A stretch of DNA of 64,000 nt, from positions 46,148,138 to 46,212,137 of the forward strand of contig CM075760.1 in the NCBI GenBank assembly GCA_037974335.1, read 5' to 3'. Below are positions 11,735 through 21,559 of this stretch, in pieces. Below the pieces are notes generated by a model. That model saw only the letters and a program-made list of their open reading frames with translations. It was not told the DNA's origin and made no database searches. The stretch is from Prionace glauca. Taxonomy: Eukaryota; Chordata; Chondrichthyes; Carcharhiniformes; Carcharhinidae. The position numbers and the translations under genes were made by a program. The first letter of the stretch is position 1; each line of letters starts with the position of its first letter.

Positions 11735-11870
11735 TATCATGATGTGGAGACGCCAGTGTTGGATTGAAGTGGGTACAGAACGCATTCTCACAACACCATG
11801 TTAAAGTAAAACAGAATTATTTTGAATTACGAGCTTTTGGAGCGCTGCTCCTTCATCAGTTTAACTCGGC
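11735..11870 (+). mobile_element. Dispersed repeat beginning gatgtggagacgccag
   Basis: A common elasmobranch repeat: gatgtggagacgccagtgtt, then the acaacaccatgttaaagt and agcttttggagcgctgctcc blocks. The right arm of the inverted repeat keeps only the last block, so part of the repeat and about 0.4 kb beside it were deleted there. Relatives are at 13465-13640 (plus) and 28890-29040 (minus). Confidence 0.75.
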
Positions 11871-12043
11871 AGTCAGAAATTCACTGTGTGTGAGTGCTCT
11901 CGAAAGAGGCCACTTGCACCCACTGCTTTACTCCAGCAAATTGTTCAGCTGGCAATGTTTCTGTTCGTTGTTCTTGACGAAAACGACACAGGACACATTT
12001 CTGCATTCAATCTGAACTGTGAGACCAAAACTCAAATCCATTT

Positions 12044-12125
12044 TGGCAGCGGTGGGATTCGAACCCACGCCTCCGAAGAGACTGGAGCCTTAATCCAGCG
12101 CTTTAGACCGCTCGGCCACGCTACC
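12044..12125 (-). tRNA. tRNA-Leu(AAG)
   Basis: An 82-nt class II tRNA with acceptor GGTAGCG/CGCTGCC, anticodon stem CTGGA/TCCAG around loop TTAAGGC, a long variable arm, T arm GTGGG-TTCGAAT-CCCAC and A73. A T4 run follows 13-16 nt downstream on the minus strand. One D-stem pair is lost (a C faces an A). The mirrored copy at 15030-15111 is perfect at this position. Confidence 0.88.
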
Positions 12126-12729
12126 ACGTGAAACCCTGTCACAATAATGTTATTTGATGATAACGTTACTGAAATTCATTAAAAGCAATGAAACTTGGAA
12201 CGGCCATCAGGAGGATTGAGCCTGCTCCTTCACTGATTCAGGTAAGTCTGAACTGAGGAACAAACAGAAATCATCTCACCTCAGAAACACAATGAGCTGC
12301 ACACAGTAACATGCTGTAAAGGACCGACATCATTTAAACTGTCCTTAAGCTCGTCTGTTCCCAATTTCCTGCCAGAAATGACAAGAGAACCTCCAGTTGA
12401 ATTTGCTCAGTGTCTGCACTCCAGGACTCGAGGCAAAATTATGTTTTATATGTTCATCCAGGCAATATCTCACATTTGTTTTCAGAGTTTGGATGAGAGC
12501 AATAAATCTTCAATTTCAGACCTGAAATCTAAACAGCAGCGAAAAATACAAACTCTAATCACCAGCTTACCCACCAGCATGTTTTAGAATGTACTTTATC
12601 CGCGCTGTATTTGTTAATTTAGTTTTCACACCAGGCCACTTTCACAGAAATAGCTTTCTCCTGCAAAATGACAGATTCTTATTCAACCATGGTGTGTTCA
12701 GCCAATGACAACATTCCATGAATAAAAAC

Positions 12730-13465
12730 TCCAATATTAATGCCCCAACATCAGGAACATCTGCTTCATTGTTGTGTATTTATTTTACAGATCAAATGAT
12801 GAGTTGAATTTTTTGACTCTGGGCTGATTATCAAGATCTCTCTGTGACTCAAATGCAATATCTGCTCTCGGTTATTCCATTCTCTCATTTTATCATTCTG
12901 AATCTGTAACTGAGACAATCGTAGACGTTATATCAGTTTCCAGTGTGAAAAATACGAGACTTTTTTTTTGTTACAATGCAACTGTGGTTAATAGTTTTCC
13001 CGTAGTTTAAATTTCATGTATACATAAGAAACTTTTCTCATTCCTTATTCACATCTGTTAATTCATCTTTCTATTAAGGTCAGTATTCTCTTTGTGGTGT
13101 ATGTAACAGATGTACAAATATTGACGGATTCCCTGTGCATTTGTTCTGTTCTCAATGTGAAGCTCGATCGTTATGTTCACTTTTCTAACTTAAAAAAAAT
13201 TCCCTGTAAAATATTGTCTGAATTTTTAAATAAATTTTAAATAAAAAAATAACTGCCTCTGCCTTGGTTTAATTCCGCTCTCAAAAATCCATCCGCTGGG
13301 CTCCATTTTCCCTATTATAGGGCTGCCCCCTTTCCCAGACAGGCATGTTCCCGCTGTCATGTGTGGGATGTGGTTGAACTAAAGGCTGTTCAGTGAAAGA
13401 GCCACTGCGCCACCCAGTGACCCATCTATGTAAAGACATCTTCATGCCTGCCTTTTTCGGATAAT
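12730..13465 (+). pseudogene. IGHM: Relic of IgM TM2 exon and membrane 3' UTR
   Basis: This segment is homologous, in inverted orientation, to about 20583-21335, the TM2 exon and 3' UTR of the IgM cluster. It includes a splice acceptor (tatttattttacag), then ATC AAA TGA at 12791-12799, matching TM2 exactly. The homologous 3' UTR follows, with AATAAA motifs near 13220-13245. No TM1 or constant exon lies upstream; the homology stops at about 12730, where the inverted-repeat arm begins. It is therefore the 3' tail of another IgM cluster moved or copied here. It cannot encode a chain on its own. Confidence 0.85.
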
Positions 13466-14035
13466 AGTCATGATGTGGGTATGCCGGAGTTGGACTGGCG
13501 TAAACACAGTAAAAAATCTGACAACACCAGGTTTTAGTCCAACCGATTTATTTGATAATATAGTCACAAGCTTTCGAGGGGACTGCCTCTTCGTCAGGTG
13601 AGTGGAGAGTTCTGGCCTCAGACAGAGCTTATAAAGCACAGACAGTTTAGAGATTGCTGATTAGAATGCGAATCCTTACACCTAACCTGCTGTTCAAGAC
13701 CTGAAGTGGCTGATAATGTGAGTGGAAGGAGCACTGATCACAGGTTAAAGAGATGTGTATTGTCTCCAGACAGTACAGTGAGTGAGGTTTTGCAAACCCA
13801 AGCAAGTCACGGGGGTTACAGATAGTGCGACATGAACCCAAGATCCCTGTTGAGATCGTCCTCATGTGTGTGAAATTTGGCTATCAGTCTCTGCTCAGCG
13901 ACTCTGCACTGTCGTGAGTCGTGAAGGCCGCCTTGGAGAATGCTTACCCGAATGCTTATCTGAATGCCCGTGACCGCTGAAGTGTTCGCCAACAGGAAGG
14001 GAACAGTCTTGCCTGGTGATTGTCGAGCGATGTTC
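13465..14035 (+). repeat. Dispersed repeat, ~570 bp
   Basis: It begins gatgtgggtatgccggagtt and continues through ctttcgaggggactgcctct and a ggccgccttggagaatgctt block. This is a long interspersed elasmobranch repeat, probably LINE- or SINE-derived. There is no open frame of family length. It fills most of the spacer of the inverted repeat. Confidence 0.65.
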
Positions 14036-14440
14036 ACTGGTCGTCCAGTGGTTTGTGTTCAGCACTTCCCCAGTGATACGTAGTTTTAATTCCCGCCGAG
14101 GAAAATAAGATTATTTGATCTCAGCAAACCATTAATAATGATCTGATTTACTCTGCGATCGAAAGCAGATCTATTAGAATCAGCCGAGTGAGATTTGCAA
14201 GATTCCATCAGAGCTGGAAATTTCACATGTGGAACAGTTCAAGAACAAACACAGAAAGAGAAGGACAGTGATAGACTGCAAAGTACTAACGATTGAGATG
14301 TTGCAATGGAAAATCTGTGTGCTAATGAGTCATATTTCATCCTTTATATTGACACTGAATACTGAAACTGTTCCCTCATTTGCATTGAAAAACATTTAGA
14401 AATACTTCTGTTCAGTTTCGAACTGTCGGAGTGTTCAGGG
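14035..14440. other. Spacer of the inverted repeat; nothing firm
   Basis: It begins with a tRNA-like stretch (gtcgtccagtggtttgtg ... ttaattcccgccgagg) too decayed to fold. The rest is unique AT-rich sequence. Confidence 0.4.
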
Positions 14441-15029
14441 AATGTTTTCATTGGCTGAACACATCATGGTTGAATCAGAAGCTGCCATTTTGCGGGAGAA
14501 ATCTGTTTGTGATGAAAGTGGTCTGGTGTAAAAATTAAAGTAAAAGCAGCGTGGATAAAGTAAATTCTAAACCACGCTGTAAGCTGCTGGTCTGCTGGTT
14601 AGAGTTTGACTCTTTCCCTGCTGTTCGGATTACTGGTCTGAAGTTGAAAATTTATTGCTCCCATTCAAACTCAGAAAACACATGTGAGTTGTTACCTGGA
14701 TGAACATATAAAATATAATCGCGCCTCGTGTCCTGAAGTGCAGACTCTGAGCAAATCCAACAGGAGGTTCTCTTGTCATTTCTGCAGAAATTGGGAAGAG
14801 ACGAGCTGAAGGACAGTTTAAATGATGCCGGCCCTTCACTGCATGTTACTGTGTGCAACTCCTTGTGTTTCTGAGGTTAGATGATTTCTGTTTGTTCCTC
14901 AGTTCAGACTTACCTGAATCAGTGAAGGAGCAGGCTCAATCCTCCTGATGGCCGTTCCAAGTTTCATTGCTTTTAATGAATTTCAGTAACATTATCATCA
15001 AATAACATTATTGTGAGAGCGTTTCACGT

Positions 15030-15111
15030 GGTAGCGTGGCCGAGCGGTCTAAGGCGCTGGATTAAGGCTCCAGTCTCTTCGGAGGCGTGGGTTCGAATCC
15101 CACCGCTGCCA
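15030..15111 (+). tRNA. tRNA-Leu(AAG), intact
   Basis: An 82-nt class II tRNA with every stem paired: acceptor GGTAGCG/CGCTGCC, D stem GCC/GGC, anticodon loop TTAAGGC, T arm GTGGG-TTCGAAT-CCCAC, A73. A TTTT Pol III terminator lies at 15125-15128. It is the best candidate for an active tRNA gene in the window. Confidence 0.95.
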
Positions 15112-15374
15112 AAATGGATTTGAGTTTTGATCTCACAGTTCAGATTGAATGCAGGAATGTGTCCTGTGTCGTTTTTGTAAAGAACAACGAACAGAAACAT
15201 TACCAACTGAACAAGTTGCTGGCGTAAAGCAGTGTGTACAAGTGGCCCCTTTCGAGAGCACTCACACACAGTGAATTGCTGGCTGCCGAGTTAAACACTC
15301 TGAGGAAGGAGCAGCGCTCCAAATCATTGCTCTCTTAGAGATTTGGGAGACGGAAGCTTCTCGCCTACCAGCCA

Positions 15375-15447
15375 GCTGAAATCGCTCAGTCGGGAGAGCG
15401 TTAGACTGAAGATCTAAAGATCCCTGGTTCAATCCCGGGTTTCGGCA
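15375..15447 (+). tRNA. tRNA-Phe(GAA), intact-looking
   Basis: A 73-nt cloverleaf: acceptor GCTGAAA/TTTCGGC (one T-G wobble), D stem GCTC/GAGC intact, anticodon loop CTGAAGA, T arm CCTGG-TTCAATC-CCGGG, A73. TTTT follows at 15463-15466. Intronless. Position 9 is C rather than the usual A. Confidence 0.92.
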
Positions 15448-15839
15448 GCATCCCCTTGCTGGTTTTCTGTCCTCTCTGCTAATGGGATCCGTGTTTTGTC
15501 TCGCACTGTCTTCAAACATCAATTCACACAAGCTGCAACAGACCAAATACCGATCGCAATTTCCACCCTGCCAGATGTTGTTATATTTCCACCTTGTTGG
15601 ATTTCGCTTTTTAAAAAACTTCCTCTATTACTAAACATTCCCGATGTTAATGAAAGGTGATGGAGGTGAAGGTTTATCTTTGTTTCCTGATGCACACATG
15701 CCATGTAACATCCTGAGTTTTTCCAACCTCATCACATTTCAGTGCAGATGTCAGGTCCGCTTTTACATGGCAGTGAAAATACATTTAGTTGACCTGCTGT
15801 TTCAACAAAAACAATGTATATTTGCATTACCTCTTTCGA

Positions 15840-16135
15840 TTCCCCCAGAAGGAGGCCATTCAGCCCATCGAGTCCGCACCCACAACAATCCCGCCCACGC
15901 CCTATTCCCCGTGAACCCACATATTTACCCTTCTGATCCCTCTGACACTAGGATTAATTTAGAATGGCCAATCAAACTAACCCACGCATCTTTGAAACGG
16001 AAACCAGAACACCTGGAGGAAACCCACGGAGGCACGGGGAGAACGTGCAAACTCTGCACAGACGGTGACCCGAGGACCTGAGTCCCTGGCGCTGTGAGAC
16101 ATCAGTGCTAATCACTGTGCTACCGCGCTGTCCTT
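15840..16135 (-). mobile_element. tRNA-headed shark SINE, mirrored copy
   Basis: Reverse-orientation partner of 10510-10815 in the other arm, with the same body words (cggaggcacggggagaacgt; ctgagtccctggcgctgtga). Both arms have it at the same relative position, so it was inserted before the inverted duplication. Confidence 0.85.
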
Positions 16136-16728
16136 TCTACTGCATTCAATGTCACTGCAGTTCACTCCATTCAAAGTATTAGCATCAATCTGTGATAAAC
16201 CATCCTGTGGTGATTCTGCTGAATAACATTAAATTACCACCGTTAATGGACCATCCAACATTGGACACCATTGATTTGAAACTTTGCTGCTTTTCTGGGT
16301 GAACTCCAGCTCTCCATTCCTCCCGCAATGTCACCGCTCAAACTGAGTCTTTCTCCTTCCCACATTGTTAAACCCACAGTTACTGCTTTCTGAATGAAAA
16401 CTGCCTCTACTTCACTGGGGGTGGGAGACTTTACCAGTTCATTCAAGTAAACGTTTTCTTGTCATTGAATCAGAGATTTGGGCACAGATCTGCGAGATTT
16501 TTGTGTCGGTAGAAACAATAAATTTTCCCCCATTAACAGCCAGACTTTAACCCGTATCAGTATTTTGAGTCATCAGCACTTTCTAGCCTACCGCTCTCTT
16601 ATTTTCTTTTTGCTTCTTTACATGTGACTTTTCCAATTCAGGCGCAAGCAAGGGAATCTTCCCCACACTGATTCTGACAGTTGTTGGCCTGAAGGAACGC
16701 AGGATTGTTGTACAGCAATAAATCTACA

Positions 16729-16800
16729 TCCTCTGAGCGGGGATCGAACCCGGGCTGCGGCAGCGAGTGCGCCAAATCCTATCCACTAGACCACCAGGAA
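16729..16800 (-). tRNA. tRNA-Glu(CTC) relic
   Basis: Mirrored partner of 9346-9417. The A box (tggtctagtggataggat) and B box (ggttcgatccc) are clear and the anticodon position reads CTC. The base 5' of the anticodon (position 33) is A instead of the near-universal T. The T stem has a C-C mismatch and the acceptor 3' strand has a mismatch. Almost certainly a pseudogene. Confidence 0.6.
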
Positions 16801-17104
16801 AGCTGATACAAAGTCTTTAAAATGTTCATTTATCAATGACTCACCTGCTTTTTATTGTATTTCAGACTTTTTATTCACCAATTGCAAGTTTATCCTTCAC
16901 ATTTTATCCTTCACAAAGACCTTGTCTTTGTCAAAACTGAGTATGTCATGTCTCTATGAGATGAGAAAACACCACGCTGGTTAGTAATATACTGTATACA
17001 CTCTCTCAGTAATGACTGAACTGGACCCAGTCTGCATTCATTTTAGTACAGGTGCTGTATCGATATCTGGTGCATTCGGTTCTGTCTCTGTATTACTGCA
17101 CATC

Positions 17105-17430
17105 AACAAAAGGTTTTTATTTAGAAAACTGAGAAGGTGTATATGGCTGCAACATCGAGTTTCAGATTATGTTCAGTAACAAACTGAACTTATGCAGATT
17201 TCCCTCACTAAATGAATGCTTCTGCCTGCTTTTGAAGGAGGACCATTCACGTGTTAGGCAAACGCGATAACCACTAAATACAGAAACAAGTGACAAAGAC
17301 AGCAACAGGTGTGAACCATTCAGATCCTGGAATCCCTTCAACATTGACTGATCTATAAAGTTTAATTTATTCGTCACAAGAAAGGCTTACCTTAACATTG
17401 CAATGAAGTTAGTATGAAACTCCCTGAGTA
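17105..17430. other. No recognisable feature
   Basis: Unique AT-rich sequence next to the outer end of the inverted repeat. No coding or repeat signal is visible. Confidence 0.4.
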
Positions 17431-17489
17431 TCCACTGTCCAGTACCTGTTCGGGATAATGTACCAAACCAGCACATCTTTCAGAATTTG

Positions 17490-17757
17490 GGAGGAAGTCC
17501 AGAGGACATCCACGCAGACATGGGGAGAATGTGCAGACTCCACACAAACAGGCCGGAACAGAACCCGGGTCCCTGGCGCTATGAGACAGCAGTGCTAACC
17601 CACTGTGTCACCGTGCCCCCAGGAATCGAACCAGGGTCCCTGGCGCTGTGAGACAGCAGTGTCTAACCCACTGTGTCACCGTGCCCCTGGGAATCGAACC
17701 CGGGTCCCTGGCGGTGAGACAGCAGCGCTAACCCACTGTTTCACAGTGCAGCAGGAC
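17490..17757 (-). mobile_element. SINE with its tRNA-like head in three tandem copies
   Basis: In minus orientation a SINE body (gacatggggagaatgtgcag) is joined to a tRNA-like head. That head is then repeated tandemly at a spacing of about 60-66 bp: the words gaacccgggtccctggc, gtgagacagcag and gctaacccactgtgtcac recur near 17560, 17630 and 17695. Tandem heads probably arose by slippage or unequal exchange. Confidence 0.85.
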
Positions 17758-17759
17758 CA

Positions 17760-18220
17760 ACATTTGTGTTTGAACTAACATCACCATGGATTGATCAGTT
17801 GTTGCTGTTTGTGGAATCTTACTGTGCACAAACTGACTGCTGGGATCAGTAACAACTCATATTTATACAACACGTTTATTGCAATAAAACATCCCAAGGT
17901 CCTTCAGAGGAATTTTGTAACAAAATACTGAATCACACTGGGAGTTAGTGAATTGAGGGGAAAACATGTCTGTACTGATGTTATTGTGGCATCATGAGCG
18001 TTCCACATACAACATGATTTGTATCTATAAATTCTCATCTTGAACATTTCAATTGAAATTTCAAGGCGAGCAGAGCTTTTTGAGCAGAATGGTTCAGATT
18101 CCCATCCCCTTTAATGTGAACAAGTTGCTTCTGATTTCACTACAGAGGTTGTCTATTAAACAATGACTGAACACAGGGGGTGAATGTGAGAAGCTGAAGT
18201 TTCCAGTTGAAGAGGTTCCC
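17760..18220. other. Intergenic with a dispersed-repeat piece
   Basis: About 17850-17960 resembles a common elasmobranch repeat (aataaaacatcccaaggtcc). No gene recognised. Confidence 0.45.
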
Positions 18221-18960
18221 AATGTCTCTGAGCAGCTGAACTGGGGAAGCCTTTGGGCAGAGACTGTCCTGCTGCTATTTCCCTTCCTGACCACCGGGGG
18301 TCGCTGTAACACTCCCGGGCGCTGCTCCTCCCAGTGACACCTCTTGCCCAGTCCGGCCCGGCCGCTGCTCGTTGGCGGAACATCCGGGTCCTGCAGAGAG
18401 GCGGGGTCAGCCGCCATATTGCCATGACATCACTACAGCCCCTCCCCCCCGGCTGAAGCGGCGTTTCAGAAATGTAGAAAGTGAGTGAAATTCCCACCCG
18501 GAAATCCCGCCCGGAGCGGAATTAAAATTAAATAAAATACATATTTTTATAAAGAGGCAGGTGGCGGAACCGCGCATGTGCTGTAGTATTTTCCCAGAGC
18601 GCACCGCGCGGGTGTGATTGAAAACCAGACGGAATAAAAAACAGAAATGATTTTCCCGAATGGAGAAGGAACCGAAAGTCTGACGGGTGAGGATGTGAAT
18701 AATAATCATCAAGATTCAACATATTAAAAGATTCAAATGTAACTGCCTGGGCGCATGTGCAGGAGGGGAATTCCCCCAGAGTGCAGCGCGTGGGACGCCG
18801 TCTCCCCTGGCAACGCAATATGGCCGCCGGCGGTGGTGTGATTGTGGCGCAGGCGCAGTAAGGTCTGCCTGCAGCCCATTGTCCAGATTGCCCCCCAGTG
18901 GATGTGGTGGGGATGGTGCAGCAGATGGAGCAACAATCCCAGTTTCAATGGGGGGAGAGA
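18220..18960. promoter_or_regulatory. CpG-rich promoter-like island without a recognised gene
   Basis: A GC- and CpG-rich block in AT-rich surroundings. It has NRF1-like sites gcgcatgtgc at 18572 and 18751 and gcgcaggcgca at 18847. A YY1-like ccgccatatt lies at 18411, followed by a CRE-like tgacatca at 18425. ETS-like ccggaaat and cggaac words are also present. Two parts, about 18569-18612 and 18748-18796, are diverged copies of each other. This set is typical of TATA-less housekeeping promoters. No exon of a known family could be read on either side, so it may be an orphan or duplicated promoter, or the first exon of a gene outside the window. Confidence 0.6.
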
Positions 18961-19069
18961 AGCTGCAATGCTGCTCCCTGTTGTTTACTCCTCTCCCCAG
19001 CCTCAGCATTGCAGAGTGTTTAAACAAGAGGGTGCATTGTCACAGCAGCAGGGTCTCCATGTCCTTCCA

Positions 19070-19370
19070 GTAGTAAGGTGACCAGAACTGGACGCAGTTC
19101 TCCAAATGCGGTCTAACCAACGTTCTGTACAACTGCAGCATTAGACGCCAGCTCTTATACTATACACCCCTTCCTATAAAGGCTAGCATTCTGTAAGCTT
19201 TCTTCGCAACTTTCTCCACCTGTGTTCCCACCTTCAGAGACATGAACACTTGCACTCCTGGGTCCCTCTGCATTTCTACACTCTTAACTGGTCTTCCCTT
19301 TATCATGTAACTCCTCTCTACATTATTCCTTCCAAAATGCATCACCTCACATTTATCAGGATCAATATAT
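19070..19370 (-). mobile_element. CR1-like LINE fragment (subfamily 1)
   Basis: In minus orientation it matches the RT C-terminal part of the 56.4-57.3 kb element (YMIKGRPVKSVEMQRDPGVQ; KVAKKAYRMLAFIGRG). It ends in the shared atatatcttgagaaatttgc junction of the next repeat. Confidence 0.85.
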
Positions 19371-19945
19371 ATCTTGAGAAATTTGCCTACCTTGGAATTG
19401 CTCTCGCAGAGATATTACCACGATGCCCTTTCAACATTGATAGAGTACTTACAGCAGAGAAGAAGGCCGTTTTGAAGCGTCATGTGTGTGTTGGCCCTCT
19501 AAAGAACCAATTCATCCAAGAACACTCTGTACCCCACAGTTTAGCATTTTGTTCATTTTCAGACAATTATCCAATCCCATTTTGAACCCATTAATTGGCT
19601 CTGCCTGCAGCGCACTCTCAAACAGCACATTCCAGGTCTGGGTCACTCACTGTCTGAAAATGTTTTTTCCTGATGTCTCCATGTTTCCTTCACCAATTTA
19701 GTTCAACCCGCGCCCTCTGTGTCAAAATCCTTCTGCCATTGAAAGTTTCTCTCTATCTACTCTGTCAAGACCCCTCAGGATTTTGAATGCCTCATTAAAG
19801 TCACATCAGCAACTTTCTGTTAAGAAAATTAGTCCCAAACTCTCCAAAATATATTCGCCACTGAAGTTTCTGAACTCTGGAACTATTCTCGTGTTTTCCT
19901 CCTGCATTCAGTCCACTGAATTTACATTCTGCCTTACGTTCGGTC
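19365..19945 (-). repeat. Copy of the 3.1-3.7 kb repeat
   Basis: Direct-orientation duplicate of about 3110-3725, containing an old CR1-like 3' fragment. The shared boundary sits immediately after a younger CR1 piece here, so the younger piece inserted at or next to this repeat. Confidence 0.8.
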
Positions 19946-20087
19946 AGTTAGTGCCTGCTTGAACACATGAAACACAATCTTTCTTCATGCCCTGGAGTGA
20001 AGATTCGGAGCAAATTCATTTCTCATTTTTGGCGGACTAAGGGGAATCAGACAAGGTTAAGGGCAGTTTAAATGCTGCTGGTCCTCC

Positions 20088-20580
20088 ATAAGACCATAGG
20101 AAAGAAACATGAGAGAAAGGAGCAGGAGTAGTCCATTTAGCCCTTCGAGCCTGCCCCACCATTCAATAAGATCATGGCTGACCTGAAGTGGATCAGTTCC
20201 ACATTCCCACTTTCTCCCCATGACCCTTAATTCCCCTGTCTATCAGAAACCTATCTACCCGCGACTAAAAATATTTAGCGAGGCAGCCTCCACCACTTCA
20301 ATGGGCACAGAATTCCAGAGATTCACCAGCCTTTGAGTGAAGAAGTTCCTCCTCAACTCTGATCTAAACTGCACCTATCCCTCCCTTATCTTGAGGCTGT
20401 GCCCCCTCGTACTGCTGTCCTTTCGAAGCGGGAAGAATCTCTCTCCCTCTACCCTATCCATCCCTTTCATTATCTTATATGTCTCTATAACATCCCCCCT
20501 CATCCTTCTAAACTCCATGACAGACCAGTTTATGAGTGAATTCACCGAGGTTCTCCTCATTCTTCACTCATTCTGTCTCT
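20088..20580 (-). mobile_element. CR1-like LINE 3' end (subfamily 2)
   Basis: The minus strand encodes broken pieces of the CR1 ORF2 end (MEFRRMRGDVIETYKIMKGM; FFPLRKDSSTRGHSLKI), followed by the conserved 3' UTR (atcttattgaatggtggggc). It lies just downstream of the IgM 3' end. Confidence 0.88.
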
Positions 20581-20582
20581 GG

Positions 20583-21272
20583 ATTTGATCAGAAAAAGGC
20601 AGAGATGAAGGTGTCTTTACACGGGTGGGTCACTGGGTGGCGCAGTGACTCTGTCTCTAAAGGGTCCTGAGTTCAACCACATCCCACCCATGACTGGGGG
20701 GGACATGCCTATCTGGGAAAGGGGGGGAAACCGGATCATGGGGAAATGGAGCGGAGTTGATGGGTTTAGGAGAACGGAATTAAGCCAAGACAGGGATGGT
20801 TAAATTTTTATTCAAAATTTATTTAAAAATTCAGAGAATATTTTACAGCGAAATTGTTTTTTTTAAAGTTAGGAAAGTGAACATAGCGATCGAGGTTCAC
20901 ATTGAGAACAGGAGACATGTACGGAGAATCCGTCAATATTTGTACATCTGTTACATTAACCAGAAAGAGAATACAGATCCTTAATAGAAAGAGGAATTAA
21001 CAAACGTGAATAAGGAATGAGAAATTATTTATACATTAATTTTACACTAGGAGGGAAACTATTAACCACAATAACATTATAACAAAAAACAACCTCGTAC
21101 TTTTCACACTGAAAACTGAAATAATGTCTATTGTTGCCTCAGTTACAGATCCAGAATGATAAACTGAGAGACATTTACTGATAGATTCACCGAGAGCAGA
21201 TATTGTATTGGAGCCATACACAGATCTTTATAATCAGCTGAGGGAAATCTGCAGCGTCCAAAATTCAACCCA
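20583..21272 (-). other. IGHM: 3' UTR of membrane IgM mRNA
   Basis: Sequence downstream of the TM2 stop codon, conserved with 12800-13465, which supports it as a unit. Two AATAAA signals lie at 20823-20818 and 20812-20807, so the mRNA 3' end is expected near 20790. Homology with the relic continues past the polyadenylation signals to about 20583. Confidence 0.7.
20807..20823 (-). promoter_or_regulatory. Polyadenylation signals, membrane IgM transcript
   Basis: Two AATAAA hexamers in minus orientation (20823-20818 and 20812-20807), about 450 nt downstream of the TM2 stop. Use of this site with the C4-internal donor gives the membrane form. Confidence 0.7.
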
Positions 21273-21281
21273 TCATTTGAT
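21273..21281 (-). CDS. IGHM: IgM TM2 exon (last three codons)
   Basis: A nine-base coding exon, ATC AAA TGA, preceded by the acceptor cctctttattttacag. Joined in phase 0 to TM1 it gives a short cytoplasmic tail reading VKIK after the membrane segment. A tiny TM2 exon of about two codons is the rule for vertebrate IgM, whose usual tail is KVK. The same exon is duplicated at 12791-12799. Confidence 0.88.
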   Translation of the reverse strand: MK

Positions 21282-21415
21282 CTGTAAAATAAAGAGGCAA
21301 TATTGAAGCAGATGTTTCTGATGCGGGACATTAATGTTTTTAATCAGTGAAACAATGAGAGATTTTTCAAATCCATTCTGCCAGTTTGAAATGTGAGTGA
21401 ATTGAATCATCTCAC

Positions 21416-21543
21416 CTTCACCAGAGTGACGGCAGTGCTGTAGAAAATGCTCAGGAAGAACAGGACGATGAATGTGGAAGCGGTTGTCCAGATGTTGCTG
21501 TTATCATCCTCACTGTCTTCAATCCAGGTGCGGTCGGTGGGGT
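21416..21543 (-). CDS. IGHM: IgM TM1 exon (membrane anchor)
   Basis: A 128-nt exon that, with the G left over from the C4-internal donor, encodes 43 residues. These are an acidic extracellular linker ([17 protein letters not shown]) and a hydrophobic anchor ([18 protein letters not shown]) ending TLVK. The STF..LF..S.FYST pattern is the conserved IgM membrane segment that pairs with CD79. Acceptor ctctgtcccctag, donor gtgaga. In membrane IgM it is spliced to the donor at 24946/24945 inside C4. Confidence 0.95.
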
Positions 21544-21559
21544 CTAGGGGACAGAGGCC

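Larger units (their letters stand above)
9043..12720 (+). repeat. Left arm of large imperfect inverted repeat
   Basis: This arm is the reverse complement of about 14440-17105. Paired landmarks are the tRNA-Glu-like sequence, a tRNA-headed SINE, tRNA-Phe, the tRNA-Leu block and an attcaaccatggtgtgttcag block at the inner end. The arm is about 1 kb longer than its partner because of a CR1 insertion at 9905-10440 and because about 0.5 kb at about 11330-11840 is missing from the right arm. The inner edge stops abruptly next to an IgM TM2/3' UTR relic. Confidence 0.9.
14440..17105 (-). repeat. Right arm of large imperfect inverted repeat
   Basis: Reverse complement of 9043-12720. It carries tRNA-Leu and tRNA-Phe in better condition than the left arm. 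It lacks the CR1 insertion of the left arm and has lost about 0.5 kb between the tRNA-Leu and tRNA-Phe genes. The outer edge falls in the degenerate minisatellite (about 17100). Confidence 0.9.

Noticed and set aside
14037-14105. tRNA-like sequence in the palindrome spacer
   Set aside because: The A-box-like start is present, but the stems do not pair and no anticodon can be assigned.
18094-18497. Overlapping minus-strand open frames in the CpG island
   Set aside because: GC-rich sequence gives long frames by chance; neither has a recognisable domain or splice context.
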